From: Octadecabacter antarcticus 307
GTDB lineage: Bacteria > Pseudomonadota > Alphaproteobacteria > Rhodobacterales > Rhodobacteraceae
DNA length: 64,000 bases
Assembly (NCBI RefSeq): GCF_000155675.2
Contig: NC_020911.1
Span: 4,330,501-4,394,500 of the forward strand
Direction: 5' to 3'
The notes below the pieces were generated by a model. It was not told where the DNA came from. It worked only from the letters and a program-made list of their open reading frames with translations, and ran no database searches. Of the stretch, positions 18,142-27,210 are shown piece after piece; the stretch's first letter is position 1; the number at the start of each line of letters is the position of its first letter. Both the position numbers and the translations under genes were made by a program.

Positions 18142-18555
18142 TTACCGTGTCTCGAACTTTCTCCAAAGCGGTGTGCCGTGGAACAACCAAGGTCGATAAA
18201 AGATCCTGCGTGGATCAGGTGCCTTGTTCTTTGGATTGTCGGCACCCAGCCGCATCGCCGGGGTCCGCATTACCGGCGCGGCGGTTCGCCGCTTCGGGAC
18301 TTTCAGGGATTTGGACGATCCAGGAACCCGCACTGTAGAGACACCTTGGGCCACCTCGGTTGTGCCCTGCCCCGACGACCCAGACGCTACATACTGCCGT
18401 GTCTCGAACCAGTTGTAATACACGCGATAGATATTGAGCAGGGCGACCAAGCTAGCAGGATTAAATACTGCGCCGTTTATGTAGCTGGGACCGTTTCGAC
18501 TGCCGCGCCCACCTGCCCGCGCGGTTGGACTGATCCGGCTCCGCACAGAGTTCAT
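18142..18555 (-). pseudogene. C-terminal remnant of an unidentified, probably mobile-element, protein
   Basis: The frame encodes VALLNIYRVYYNWFETRQYV and, further on, VPKRRTAAPVMRTPAMRLGAD and YRPWLFHGTPLW. This looks like a conserved protein tail without its N-terminus; no start with a ribosome binding site is seen. Similar tails occur in transposase-like proteins of marine alphaproteobacteria as far as I recall, but I cannot name the family. It lies next to the larger broken gene at 18670-20405. Confidence 0.4.
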
Positions 18556-18669
18556 AAAAGCGGTTCATACAGGCTGGATTGTGGTGTTCAACACACGACG
18601 AGCGAGCGCCTCCCTTAGATCGTCATCAGCTATCTTTTGATCGAAGCCTACCGACTTCAAACGCTTTCG

Positions 18670-20405
18670 CTATTTTGACCGGAGCACTGGAAAGCCCACC
18701 GTCTTTTCGGTCTCACCGTAATGCTGGACAGGCGAGCTGGCCCAGAACTGTGGGAACTGGGCAGATTGAAAGTTGGCGATCGGAAAAGGATGCACCGCGT
18801 CCTGGCTATCAGTCTTCACTGCTGGCATTAGCCCTGCTGCGCAGAACCGTCTCAATAGCTCCCATCTCGGAAGCTCTTCGCCTACAATCCGCGTCTGAAT
18901 CTCACCAAACTCCTCGAACGCCTTTTCGAATTTTTTGATACGGCTTTGGTTCGTTGGCGTAGAAGCTTCCTTGTCGAAGGACATCACAAACCATTCGAAC
19001 TTGTCCTCCCTAATCAAGTCTCGGAAAATGTGAGGGACAACTCGCACCATCGCAGCTTCTTGTTCGCCAACCAGGGTAATCTTGCCATCTGGCAGCATCT
19101 TTCGCAGGCACGCAAGGTGCGCAGCCTTTGTATAGGTCTGTTTAACGACTACCCCCTTGAAACTGCCGCGGTGATCGCGGTTGGTATCTACAAGGCCGAA
19201 GTATCCGTTGCGGATCTCATTGAGAACCCGGCGTCGCGCACCTGATTCCCAAAGACCTTGCTGAACATCATCGGGCAGATCAATGCCGCAAGAAATGTCT
19301 TCCTCATAGGCCTTCTTCAACTTTTCCTCAAAAACCCGCCAGCTACTCTCGGCGCTGGCAAAGAACGCGGCCTCATCAAACCTACCGCTCGGCCTTTGGA
19401 AGTGAAGCAATGGGGCGCTCACGACCTTGCCAGACTTCTGGGTGTATTGTTTACGGATATTGCGGGGCTGGCCGGCAACATCGAGGTAGTGCTCTTCGAA
19501 GAAAGCAGCAGGATCGACACGCGGGTCGAAGTTGGCATCAATCCGGAAGACATATCCACTGCGGATGTCTGCGCTGACCGAGCAGTGAAGAGGCGTCAGG
19601 CGGCGATCAAACCGACTTTCCCAGTTTACTGAAATGACCACATCATCGTGCGCGATGCGCATATGGCTGAACCGGTCGGATGCGTCTTCCTTAGCTTTCC
19701 AATCTTGCAGTTTCGCGCGCTCAAACGCGAGCAGGATCTTTTCCAAAAAGAAAATACGACTGTAAATACGGCTCACACCGCATTTCTTGCCCGTATCGGG
19801 GTCCGACAAAAGGCGTTGGAGGTCGTTGATACTTGCGCCATTGACCAACTCCCTGAGCAGGCGCACCATTATCGCTCTTCTTCTTTTGTGCCTGATGGTC
19901 CAGGGAAACGGAGATACGCGCACCGGGCTGCCCTTTACAGGGTTTATGAATGATCCGGAATCCAGAAGGCTTCGGCCGCTTCCCTCTACGCGCGGGCGCG
20001 AGTTTGCCGTGCGTTCCATTGAAGATAAACTCGTCCGGTGCATCCAGATACCGAGCGCCACAACACCCACAGACTGGCCCTTCAAGTAGTCCATTCTGTG
20101 TCATCAGCCTGTCGATTTCGTCGAGGAGATGTTCATTCGAGAAAATATTAAACGATACCTCGCAGGTTCGGTTTCCCTTTTGATGATGGCAAATGAGATT
20201 TCTCCCGTCATCCCAAGCGTGCGGATCGCCCTGATACTCGAAAACCTGGGATACCCTCGACGCCTTATCATCACCGTCGAGCGTGTATATGCCTTTGCCA
20301 GTCGCAAGGGCTGGCAGCTTTATTGATGCGAGAAGTTTGCGTTGAGTAGCATTGCGGCCCTTGAAGGTGGGTAGCGAAAAATCCGGAGCAACACCGTCGT
20401 TGTCG
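18670..20405 (-). pseudogene. Large zinc-finger and HTH protein, 3' part, interrupted by IS3 and frameshifted
   Basis: The gene continues from 23578-23366 and resumes here after the IS3 at 20406-23365 (target duplication GTCG); the two sides join in frame as DVDC-DNDGVAP. Visible parts: a zinc-binding stretch (LICHHQKGNRTC, GPVCGCCGARYL), a basic segment (CKGQPGARISVSLDHQAQKK), a frameshift near 19870, an HTH-like region (LLRELVNGASINDLQRLL), and a possible RNase H-like core (HDDVVISVNWESRFD, VFRIDANFDP). The order zinc ribbon, HTH, nuclease core suggests a large IS1-like or other DDE transposase. The family is not certain. The intact protein would be near 640 aa. Confidence 0.6.
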
Positions 20406-20690
20406 TGACCTGCGCCCCTAAAACTCCTCCAGATTTGTGTAGAGTCCGCCCAACAAAAGGACGGACAAATGAAGGCACGATTTACAGACGAACAGATCAT
20501 AGCAATTATCAAAGAACAGGAATCTGGGGAGAAGACTGCTGATGTATGTCGGCGGCACGGGATCAGTTCAGCGACGTTCTATAAATACACATCGAAGTAT
20601 GGAGGCATGGAGCCGTCTGACGCGAAGCGGTTGCGGGCCTTGGAAGACGAGAACGGGAAGCTAAAGAAGCTGCTAGCGGAACAGATGCTC

Positions 20691-20731
20691 TCTTCTCGGG
20701 ACATTGCTGCGCAATACCCTGTCAGGCGAGG
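20691..20731 (-). repeat. Dispersed hairpin element in IS3 OrfA/OrfB
   Basis: 41 bp inserted cleanly between ATGCTC and GACAATGCA; removing it restores the conserved MLDNAMLRD. Read on the minus strand: left end CCTCGCCTGACA, stem GGGTATTGC-GCA-GCAATGTCCC, right end GAGAAGA. It is a diverged copy whose stem keeps pairing. Identical sequence is in the duplicate block at 45498-45538. Confidence 0.8.
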
Positions 20732-20836
20732 GACAATGCAATGTTGCGAGACATCAATTCAAAAAAATGGTGACGCCCGTTGGGAAGCTTAAAGCTGTGG
20801 TTCACTTGATGGAAACTCATCAGGTTAGCCAGCGAC

Positions 20837-20877
20837 CATTGCCCGGCAGGCGATTGCAAAGCAATCTGCCGAGAGGG
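20837..20877 (+). repeat. Dispersed hairpin element in IS3 OrfB
   Basis: CATTGCCCGGCA, stem GGCGATTGC-AAA-GCAATCTGCC, GAGAGGG. About 40 bp inserted in the codons for QRRACDVL, a near-universal IS3 motif; excising it restores the motif. The duplicate is at 45352-45392. Confidence 0.9.
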
Positions 20878-21316
20878 GGCGTGCGATGTCTTGCAAGTTG
20901 ATCGATCAACGGTGCGGTATCCGTCTCGCCGTGGCGATGACGCTGAGTTGCGTGATGCCATCAAGCGGGTTTCGAGGGAGCGGCGACGGTTTGGTTGCCG
21001 TCGTGTTCATGTGATGATCGCGCGCGAAGGCTTTGCGGTGAACCACAAAAAGGTGAGACGCATTTACACTGAAGAGAAGCTCCAAGTGCGTCGTAGGGGC
21101 GGTAGAAAGCGCGCTTTGGGCACGCGGAAGCCGATGGTGCTGCCTGTGATGGTCCTAACCAGAGATGGTCATTAGATTTTGTGTCTGACGCGCTGACTGA
21201 CGGTCGCCGGTTTCGTATTCTGACGGTTGTCGATGACTTCAGCCGCGAGAACCTGGTACTTGTCGCGGACACATCATGCTGAGCGCGGCAAACCCCAAAC
21301 CATACGTGTCGATAAC

Positions 21317-21577
21317 GTCCTATGCGCGGAATGATTAGCTGAATTGGCGTCAGGTTATTGTCGCATCGAGGCGTCTCGACACGTTAGAAGCATTGCTCAG
21401 TTTGGCATTTTGGTCAACGAACTGTCTCTCCCATAACAAACACAGAGTACGCTTTTGCGGCTCTCACCGTCCTTAAGACGAGATCTTTGGGTCGTTGAGC
21501 AGAAGGCCTAAACATTATCTACGAGGTCAGTTGTCTGCCTCCACGGCCCTTACAGAGAAAGGTCCTACTGCTGTCGA
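21317..21577 (-). ncRNA. Candidate bridge RNA region of IS110 copy 1
   Basis: IS110-family elements encode a bridge RNA in a long non-coding end that pairs with target and donor DNA. The non-coding end after the transposase stop is the long one here (261 bp). It contains TCGACACGT (21376-21384), the complement of ACGTGTCGA at 21304-21312 in the IS3 target next to the insertion point. This 9-base match is suggestive only; no fold was computed. Confidence 0.3.
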
Positions 21578-22839
21578 TCACCCCTCAAAGAAGGGGCGAT
21601 ATGGTTCGCCGTGCTTGATGATCCCATGAACGGTTCGGGCCATCTTCGCTGCGATTGCGGTGTACGCCTTTCGGCGCAAATGGGTGTTGTGACGGTCTTT
21701 GGCGATGTAGCGCTCGAACTTGTCGCGGAAGCTGTTGGTGCGCTGCAGAATAGCAACCTGTCCAGCCATCCAAAGCGTTCAACGAAGCCGAGCATTGCCA
21801 TATTTTGACAGTTTGGTTTGCCCTCTGAATGTACCTGATTGCATAGTCGCAAGGTCCATTCCACAGAACTTCAAAAACTGCCGGTGATGACGAAAGCGCC
21901 GTACATCCCCAGCTTCTGCCAAAATTGTCAAAGCATTGCGTATTCCGGGGCAATCCGGCCACCCATACCGATTTGATCCGGCCGGGGGTTCCGGGGCATC
22001 CGGCCACCCCCCTTTGACCTGATTTAGTGTGCTGCGAGGCGATCTGTAGCAGGGCTACTCTGACGTTCCTTTTGAACATGCTTATCGCGTCGGAATCTGC
22101 GGCAACCGGCAGTCCGACTGATACTTTGGCAGTCTCGTAGATATCTGAAAGTAAACGCTCTTTTGCAACCTTGAGGCCCACCACATCCCAAGCGTCAGCG
22201 ATGAATGCCTCCTTGCTCATGGCTGAGATCAAGTGTGGTGACGGATAACGTTCAAGGAAAGCAAAGAACCAGTCACTGCGAGAACTGCGAGAACTGCGAT
22301 GGAAACGATCAGCTTCAGGAAAATACAGCGGCAGATAATGGGTTAAAACTCGGTGCCACAACTCGGTGCCACAACTCGGTCTTCGACTTGGATACGATGT
22401 CATGCGTTTTGGAAAGCTCTTGGATGTCGTTAGTGCCACGCACGAGGGGGGCATGATAAAACTGCTCGTTCCCGATCTCCATCATGTGAAGAATGACCTG
22501 GGCATCCTTAGGGTCGTTTTTGTCCCAACTGTTGTGCAAGGCCTCTCGCGTTCTGGCCAGGGCCACAGATGACACCAACTTCAACTCAAAACCTGCTGCG
22601 GCAAGATGATAAGCCAAGGCACGGTGATAATTACCCGTTGCTTCAAAAGCTACACGGACAGGGCGGCCGTAGCAGGCAAGCGATGTGATTAGACGATTGA
22701 AGTCGTCTAGCTGGTTCAGAACAGTCAAACGACGGCAGCGCTTCTTGTCCGCAATAGCAATGAGAACTTCGTCGCGGGCCTTCGAGATATCGATGGCCAC
22801 CAAAACGGGCGCAGTTTGTGTAATAATGATATCGGTCAT
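21578..22839 (-). pseudogene. IS110-family transposase, frameshifted
   Basis: The N-terminal DEDD part starts MTDIIITQTAPVLVAIDISKAR (D in the VAIDISK motif) and runs to KTELWHRV. There a 13-bp unit (AACTCGGTGCCAC on the plus strand) is tandemly duplicated near 22345-22385 and shifts the frame. A GC-rich insert at about 21939-22018 breaks it again before the C-terminal Transposase_20-type part (TILAEAGDVRRFRHHRQFL, KLSKYGNARLRRTLW). All lesions are shared with copy 2. Confidence 0.88.
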
Positions 22840-22974
22840 AGTTGGTCTCCTTTGCGGTGTGGTTTGTACAAAACCACCGTAGGGACCTGAGGCACGGCTA
22901 TGACCACCTGCTGCGTTATTTGGGGCTGCGCAGGCAGTCATAGCCTTAAATTAGCGATATTCCGAAGGTGTTAC

Positions 22975-23304
22975 GGCACAGAATTCACCAGCATGGCGAT
23001 CCTCAAATGGGTTCAAAATACGGGTATCGATTGGCATTATATCGCGTCCCGCCGCCCGGCAGTGGTTTGCTTGCAAACCATGAGAGGGGGCAAGCCCCAG
23101 CAGAACGGGTTCATCGAAAGCTTCAACGGTAAACTAAGAGATGAATGCCTCAATGAAACGCTGTTTGCTACATTGGGCGACGCCCGCAAAACGCTTGAAG
23201 AATGGCAGGACGACTACAACTGGCGCAGACCACATTCAGCTCTGGGGAACCTGACGCCAATGGAATTTTTAGAGAGAAGGATCATCGACAAGATGGCCGC
23301 TTAA
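22975..23304 (+). pseudogene. IS3 OrfB, 3' part
   Basis: Continues the IS3 gene after IS110: [20 protein letters not shown], then [19 protein letters not shown] with the catalytic Glu, then [19 protein letters not shown] hairpin element (23050-23088) is inserted between the codons for HYIAS and GKPQQ. Because it is 39 bp and has no stop in this phase, the frame stays open through it. Confidence 0.9.
23050..23088 (+). repeat. Dispersed hairpin element in IS3 OrfB 3' part
   Basis: CGCCGCCCGGCA, stem TGGTTTGC-TT-GCAAACCA, then GAGAGGG; 39 bp. It is the only copy here that leaves the host frame fully open, adding 13 codons in front of the conserved GKPQQNGF motif. Confidence 0.92.
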
Positions 23305-23365
23305 GGTCAAAGATTTAGCACCAAGGACTCCGCGCAAAGCTGGAGGGAAATTGGGGCACAGGTCA

Positions 23366-23578
23366 GTCGCAATCGACATCACCACAAGTATTGTGGTTGA
23401 TTTCTTCGGACACTGCGGGATAAACTTCACGCAAGTTTAGTTTTGGAACACTCTTGACCATCAGATTTCCTATCTGTCGTTTCGTCAAGATGGCCTCCAA
23501 AGCCGAAAGAGATGTTGGTCGTTTCGGATGAAACGGAAACCTTTCGGACATTTTTTGCAATGTGTGGTCGCGGGACAC
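23366..23578 (-). pseudogene. 5' part of the zinc-finger gene cut by IS3
   Basis: Starts at GTG 23578 with GGGGGAG upstream (or ATG 23551). It encodes about 70 residues ending NHNTCGDVDC, where the IS3 target duplication GTCG begins, and continues in frame at 20405. See the entry at 18670-20405. Confidence 0.6.
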
Positions 23579-23621
23579 TTCTCCCCCAACTCTTAGTATC
23601 TCCTATCTCTAAATGATCTGT

Positions 23622-23660
23622 AAAATCAAACGCCTACCAAGCAAAAACTTGGTAGGCGTC
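23622..23660 (-). terminator. Intrinsic terminator after rplW
   Basis: A 12-bp perfect stem (23659-23648 with 23641-23630) followed on the minus strand by TTGATTTT. It lies about 90 bp past the rplW stop and ends the rpsL-rplW unit, so rplB cannot depend on read-through. Confidence 0.9.
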
Positions 23661-23665
23661 AGTTC

Positions 23666-23711
23666 TGTGTCCCAAAAGCCGGAATGCGTCACATCACTGC
23701 GAGGGCCTTCT
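23666..23711 (-). repeat. 46-bp repeat, copy 2 (3' of rplW)
   Basis: Partner of 18046-18091, in opposite orientation, lying between the rplW stop and its terminator. The two copies bracket the 5.6 kb that holds the broken zinc-finger gene and IS3/IS110. Confidence 0.7.
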
Positions 23712-23751
23712 TTATTCTCAAACGTTCCTAACCCTTACAGGCCAGATCAAA

Positions 23752-24063
23752 TTAAAGACCTGTGGATACGTCGATTGTGTTGCCTTCAACGAGCGTCACG
23801 TAGGCTTTCTTGACGTCTTTGCGACGGCCGAGTTGGCCGCGGAACCGCTTGGACTTACCTTTGGTGATCATCGTGTTGACCGCTTTGACCTTGACCCCAA
23901 AGAGCGTTTCAACCGCCTCTTTGATCATTGGCTTGTTCGCGTCGATATGCACTTCGAAAACCACGGCGTTGTGTTCGGACGCCATTGTTGCCTTCTCGGT
24001 GATGATCGGCTTGCGGATCACGTCGTAGTGTTCTGCTTTGGTGGTTGTTTCAGACTTACTCAT
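23752..24063 (-). CDS. rplW: 50S ribosomal protein L23
   Basis: L23 (103 aa) is the docking site for trigger factor and SRP at the tunnel exit. Typical blocks are [18 protein letters not shown] and [30 protein letters not shown]. It overlaps rplD by 4 bases and is now the last gene of its unit. Confidence 0.97.
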   Translation of the reverse strand: MSKSETTTKAEHYDVIRKPIITEKATMASEHNAVVFEVHIDANKPMIKEAVETLFGVKVKAVNTMITKGKSKRFRGQLGRRKDVKKAYVTLVEGNTIDVSTGL

Positions 24064-24677
24064 TTGAGACGCGCCTCCAGAGCTTCGACACCTGCTTTGG
24101 TCAACACAAGTGTGTCGGAGCGCAGGATGTCATAAACGTTCGCGCCCATGACAGGCAGAGCGTTGATGGACGTGATGTTGCGCGCGGCAACGGCGAAATC
24201 TTCGTTCACAGTCGCATCGATGATCAGGCAACGCTTCCAACCGAGTGCACCAACCGTTTTGGCCAATGCAGAGGTTTTAGCGTCTTTGATGTCGATGTTG
24301 TCCACGATGACCAACTCACCAGCTGCGACTTTTGCAGACAATGCGTGGCGAAGACCCAATTTGCGGAACTTCTTGGTCAGTTCGTGGCCGTGGCTACGCG
24401 GGGTTGGACCCTTGTAGATACCACCACCGCGAAAGATCGGTGCAGAACGTGCGCCATGGCGTGCGCCACCCGTACCCTTCTGGCGATAGATCTTCTTGGT
24501 GGAATATTTGACTTCAGACCGTGTCTTTACCTTGTGGGTGCCGGCCTGCGCGTTGTTACGCTGCCAACGGACCACACGGTGCAGAATGTCGATACGTGGC
24601 TCAAGACCGAAGATGGCCTCGTCCAGTTCAACAGACCCAGCGGCTTTGCCGTCCAGTTTGATTGCATCAGCTTTCAT
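24060..24677 (-). CDS. rplD: 50S ribosomal protein L4
   Basis: L4 (205 aa), a tunnel protein and in enterobacteria the regulator of the S10 operon. The ATG at 24677 ([14 protein letters not shown]) has GGAG upstream; the longer frame to 24716 is rejected. The loop [20 protein letters not shown] is intact. Its start overlaps the rplC end by 11 bp. Confidence 0.97.
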   Translation of the reverse strand: MKADAIKLDGKAAGSVELDEAIFGLEPRIDILHRVVRWQRNNAQAGTHKVKTRSEVKYSTKKIYRQKGTGGARHGARSAPIFRGGGIYKGPTPRSHGHELTKKFRKLGLRHALSAKVAAGELVIVDNIDIKDAKTSALAKTVGALGWKRCLIIDATVNEDFAVAARNITSINALPVMGANVYDILRSDTLVLTKAGVEALEARLK

Positions 24678-25497
24678 TGGAAGAATCTCCTTCCGGTGTC
24701 GCTGTTTCGGCTGCATCCTGTGCGGCCTGTTCAGCTTCTGCGGCGGCTGCGGCTGCGGCGGCTTCTACTGCTGCGGCTTCTGCGGCGGCGGCTTCGGCCA
24801 TCTTAGCGGCTTCTCTCGCAGCGGATGCGAGACCAGCAGGGTAGATCACGTTTTCAGACGCTGGCTTCTTAACCGCATCTTTAACCGTAACCCAACCACC
24901 TTTGGATCCAGGCACTGCGCCCTTAACCATGATGAGGCCACGATCTGGGTCAGTCTTAATAACCACCAGATTCTGCGTGGTGATCTTGGCGGCACCCATG
25001 TGACCAGCCATTTTTTTGCCTTTGAAAACCTTACCGGGATCCTGACACTGGCCAGTGGAACCGTGTGAACGGTGCGAAATCGACACACCGTGTGTCGCGC
25101 GCAAACCACTAAAGTTGTGCCGCTTCATGGCACCAGCGAAACCTTTACCGATCGACGTGCCAGACACGTCAACGAATTGGCCTTCGAAGTAATGCGAAGC
25201 AATAATCTCTTCCCCGACAGGGATGAGGTTTTCCTCCGAAACGCGAAATTCGCAAACCTTCCGCTTAGGCTCAACTTTTGCAGCTGCAAAGTGCCCACGC
25301 ATAGGTGCGGATGTCCGCTTGGCTTTGGCCGTACCGGCGCCGAGTTGAACAGCTGTATAGCCATCCTTTTCAGCAGTCCGCTGGGCCACAACCTGCAGCT
25401 TGTCGAGTTGAAGAACAGTGACAGGTATCTGCCGTCCGTCTTCTTGAAAAAGGCGGGTCATGCCAACCTTTTTTGCGATAATACCAGAGCGCAACAT
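24667..25497 (-). CDS. rplC: 50S ribosomal protein L3
   Basis: L3 (276 aa) reaches the peptidyl transferase centre. ATG at 25497 ([17 protein letters not shown]) is preferred to 25503 because the AGGGGG site then has a normal distance. The [28 protein letters not shown] region, written here as [10 protein letters not shown] and KKMAGHMG, is intact. The C-terminus is extended by about 60 alanine- and glutamate-rich residues ([17 protein letters not shown]), longer than in enterobacteria; such tails are common in alphaproteobacterial L3. Confidence 0.96.
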   Translation of the reverse strand: MLRSGIIAKKVGMTRLFQEDGRQIPVTVLQLDKLQVVAQRTAEKDGYTAVQLGAGTAKAKRTSAPMRGHFAAAKVEPKRKVCEFRVSEENLIPVGEEIIASHYFEGQFVDVSGTSIGKGFAGAMKRHNFSGLRATHGVSISHRSHGSTGQCQDPGKVFKGKKMAGHMGAAKITTQNLVVIKTDPDRGLIMVKGAVPGSKGGWVTVKDAVKKPASENVIYPAGLASAAREAAKMAEAAAAEAAAVEAAAAAAAAEAEQAAQDAAETATPEGDSSNES

Positions 25498-25511
25498 ATT
25501 CATCTGCCCCC

Positions 25512-25823
25512 TTATACCTTAATCTCGACGTCAACACCGGCAGCAAGGTCGAGCTTCATCAGCGCGTCCACAGTTTGCGGTGTCGGGTCGACGATATCCA
25601 GCAGACGCTTATGCGTGCGGATTTCGAACTGATCGCGGGATTTTTTGTCGATGTGAGGTCCACGCAGAACGGTGAACTTTTCAATCTTGTTCGGGAGCGG
25701 GATTGGACCCCGAACCGAAGCACCCGTACGTTTGGCCGTTTGAACGATTTCCTGTGTGGACGCATCCAACACACGGTAGTCAAACGCCTTGAGACGGATG
25801 CGAATATTTTGGCTGGCTGCCAT
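25512..25823 (-). CDS. rpsJ: 30S ribosomal protein S10
   Basis: S10 (103 aa) also acts as NusE in antitermination. Conserved blocks are [33 protein letters not shown] and [12 protein letters not shown]. It lies between tuf and rplC. Confidence 0.97.
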   Translation of the reverse strand: MAASQNIRIRLKAFDYRVLDASTQEIVQTAKRTGASVRGPIPLPNKIEKFTVLRGPHIDKKSRDQFEIRTHKRLLDIVDPTPQTVDALMKLDLAAGVDVEIKV

Positions 25824-25904
25824 TTTATACGCCCTCTTAGGCTAAGAATTGAGAGGTGGAAAAAGCGGAATTACTCCCCCACGTCGAACTCTGGAATTAG
25901 AGTG

Positions 25905-25927
25905 GCGGGCCTACGAGAGGCCCGCCA
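25905..25927 (-). promoter_or_regulatory. Hairpin between tuf and rpsJ
   Basis: A 9-bp perfect stem GGCGGGCCT / AGGCCCGCC with a 5-base loop lies 22 bp after the tuf stop. There is no T-run, so it is more likely an mRNA-stabilising or processing hairpin than a terminator. Confidence 0.5.
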
Positions 25928-25948
25928 GATCGTCAACCGTTAAAACGA

Positions 25949-27124
25949 TTAAGCGAGTATCTTTGACACGACACCAGCACCAACAGTGCGGCCCCCTTCG
26001 CGGATGGCGAAGCGAAGGCCGTCTTCCATCGCGATCGGTGCGATCAGTTCGACTTCGAACTTCAGGTTATCGCCAGGCATCACCATTTCTGTGCCCTCGG
26101 GCAGGTTCACGGTGCCCGTCACGTCCGTCGTGCGGAAGTAAAACTGCGGGCGGTAGTTCGCGAAGAATGGCGTGTGACGGCCACCCTCGTCCTTGGTGAG
26201 GATATACGCCTCGGCCTCGAACTTCGTGTGCGGCATCACCGACTTAGGCTTACACAAAATCTGGCCGCGCTCGACGCCTTCGCGATCAACACCGCGCAGC
26301 AATGCGCCGATGTTGTCGCCAGCTTCACCACGATCCAACAGCTTGCGGAACATTTCAACGCCCGTACAGGTCGTCTTTGACGTGTCGCGGATACCGACGA
26401 TTTCAATCTCGTCGCCCACGTTAATCACGCCACGTTCGATGCGACCCGTCACAACGGTACCACGACCCGAAATCGAGAACACGTCCTCAACCGGCATCAG
26501 GAACGGCTGGTCAATCGCACCCTCGGGCGTTGGAATGAACGTATCGACAGCTTCCATCAACTTGCGGATGGAATCTTCGCCGATTTCAGGCATCGTGCCG
26601 TTCATCGCGTGCAGAGCGGAACCGGGGATCACTGGAATGTCGTCGCCATTATAGTCATACTTTGACAACAGCTCGCGGATTTCCATCTCGACCAGCTCAA
26701 GCAGCTCATCGTCGTCAACCTGATCAACCTTGTTCATGTAGACGACCATCTCAGGGATGCCGACCTGACGACCGAGCAGGATGTGCTCACGGGTCTGTGG
26801 CATTGGGCCATCAGCCGCGTTCACAACCAAGATCGCGCCGTCCATTTGCGCAGCACCGGTGATCATGTTTTTGACGTAGTCGGCGTGGCCGGGGCAGTCG
26901 ACGTGGGCGTAGTGACGCGCTTCAGTCTCATATTCCACGTGGGCCGTGGAGATTGTAATGCCACGGGCCTTTTCTTCTGGCGCACCATCAATCTGGTCAT
27001 ACGCTTTGAATTCACCAAAATACTTGGTGATCGCTGCTGTCAACGTCGTCTTGCCGTGGTCAACGTGACCGATCGTGCCGATGTTAACGTGTGGTTTATT
27101 ACGTTCAAACTTTGCCTTAGCCAT
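25949..27124 (-). CDS. tuf: Elongation factor Tu
   Basis: EF-Tu (391 aa) delivers aminoacyl-tRNA to the ribosome. G1 GHVDHGKT (19-26), G3 DCPGH (76-80) and G4 NKVD (131-134) are intact, as are domains 2 and 3. AAGGAGG precedes the ATG. It is the only tuf in the window. A UUCG-capped hairpin separates it from fusA. Confidence 0.98.
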   Translation of the reverse strand: MAKAKFERNKPHVNIGTIGHVDHGKTTLTAAITKYFGEFKAYDQIDGAPEEKARGITISTAHVEYETEARHYAHVDCPGHADYVKNMITGAAQMDGAILVVNAADGPMPQTREHILLGRQVGIPEMVVYMNKVDQVDDDELLELVEMEIRELLSKYDYNGDDIPVIPGSALHAMNGTMPEIGEDSIRKLMEAVDTFIPTPEGAIDQPFLMPVEDVFSISGRGTVVTGRIERGVINVGDEIEIVGIRDTSKTTCTGVEMFRKLLDRGEAGDNIGALLRGVDREGVERGQILCKPKSVMPHTKFEAEAYILTKDEGGRHTPFFANYRPQFYFRTTDVTGTVNLPEGTEMVMPGDNLKFEVELIAPIAMEDGLRFAIREGGRTVGAGVVSKILA

Positions 27125-27187
27125 GATGGCCTCCTTTTAAGATATGCGCTGCGGGAGCTGAGACTGCCGCATGAATAGGTGGGCCGC

Positions 27188-27203
27188 GGCGGCCGAAGCC
27201 GCC
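27188..27203 (-). promoter_or_regulatory. UUCG tetraloop hairpin between fusA and tuf
   Basis: GGCGGC-TTCG-GCCGCC on the minus strand, 8 bp before the fusA stop region ends and about 65 bp before tuf. It has no T-run; a role in RNA stability is inferred. Confidence 0.4.
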
Positions 27204-27210
27204 ACGGGAT

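Larger units (their letters stand above)
20469..21316 (+). pseudogene. IS3 OrfA and 5' part of OrfB, broken
   Basis: OrfA begins MKARFTDEQIIAIIKEQESG with a standard HTH. The OrfA-OrfB join (AEQML-DNAMLRD) is split by a hairpin element at 20691-20731, and the QRRACDVL region of OrfB is split by another at 20837-20877. A further one-base loss near 21149 shifts the frame before DGPNQRWSLDF, and about 20 codons are missing after VVDDFSRENLVLVADTS. The gene ends at RVDN where IS110 is inserted. Confidence 0.88.
21317..22974 (-). mobile_element. IS110-family element, copy 1
   Basis: The element is inserted in the IS3 transposase codons for RVD-N/G-TEF: GATAAC on the left joins GGCACAGAATTC on the right. 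There are no long terminal inverted repeats, as is normal for IS110. The transposase is on the minus strand; about 135 bp lie upstream of its start and about 260 bp downstream. Copy 2 is at 43256-44912. Confidence 0.85.
20406..23365 (+). mobile_element. IS3-family element (IS407-like) with a nested IS110
   Basis: Inverted ends begin TGACCTGCGCCCC at the left and TGACCTGTGCCCC (complement) at the right. The 4-bp target duplication GTCG is present at 20402-20405 and 23366-23369, as expected for the IS407 group. Without the IS110 insert (21317-22974) and hairpins it would be about 1.2 kb. It interrupts the zinc-finger gene. The left 2,569 bp, including the IS110, are repeated inverted at 43255-45823. 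Confidence 0.9.

Noticed and set aside
23050-23088. Reading the in-frame hairpin as a normal part of the IS3 protein
   Set aside because: The same hairpin occurs in unrelated genes and other phases, and the GKPQQ motif is uninterrupted in other IS3 proteins, so it is an insert.
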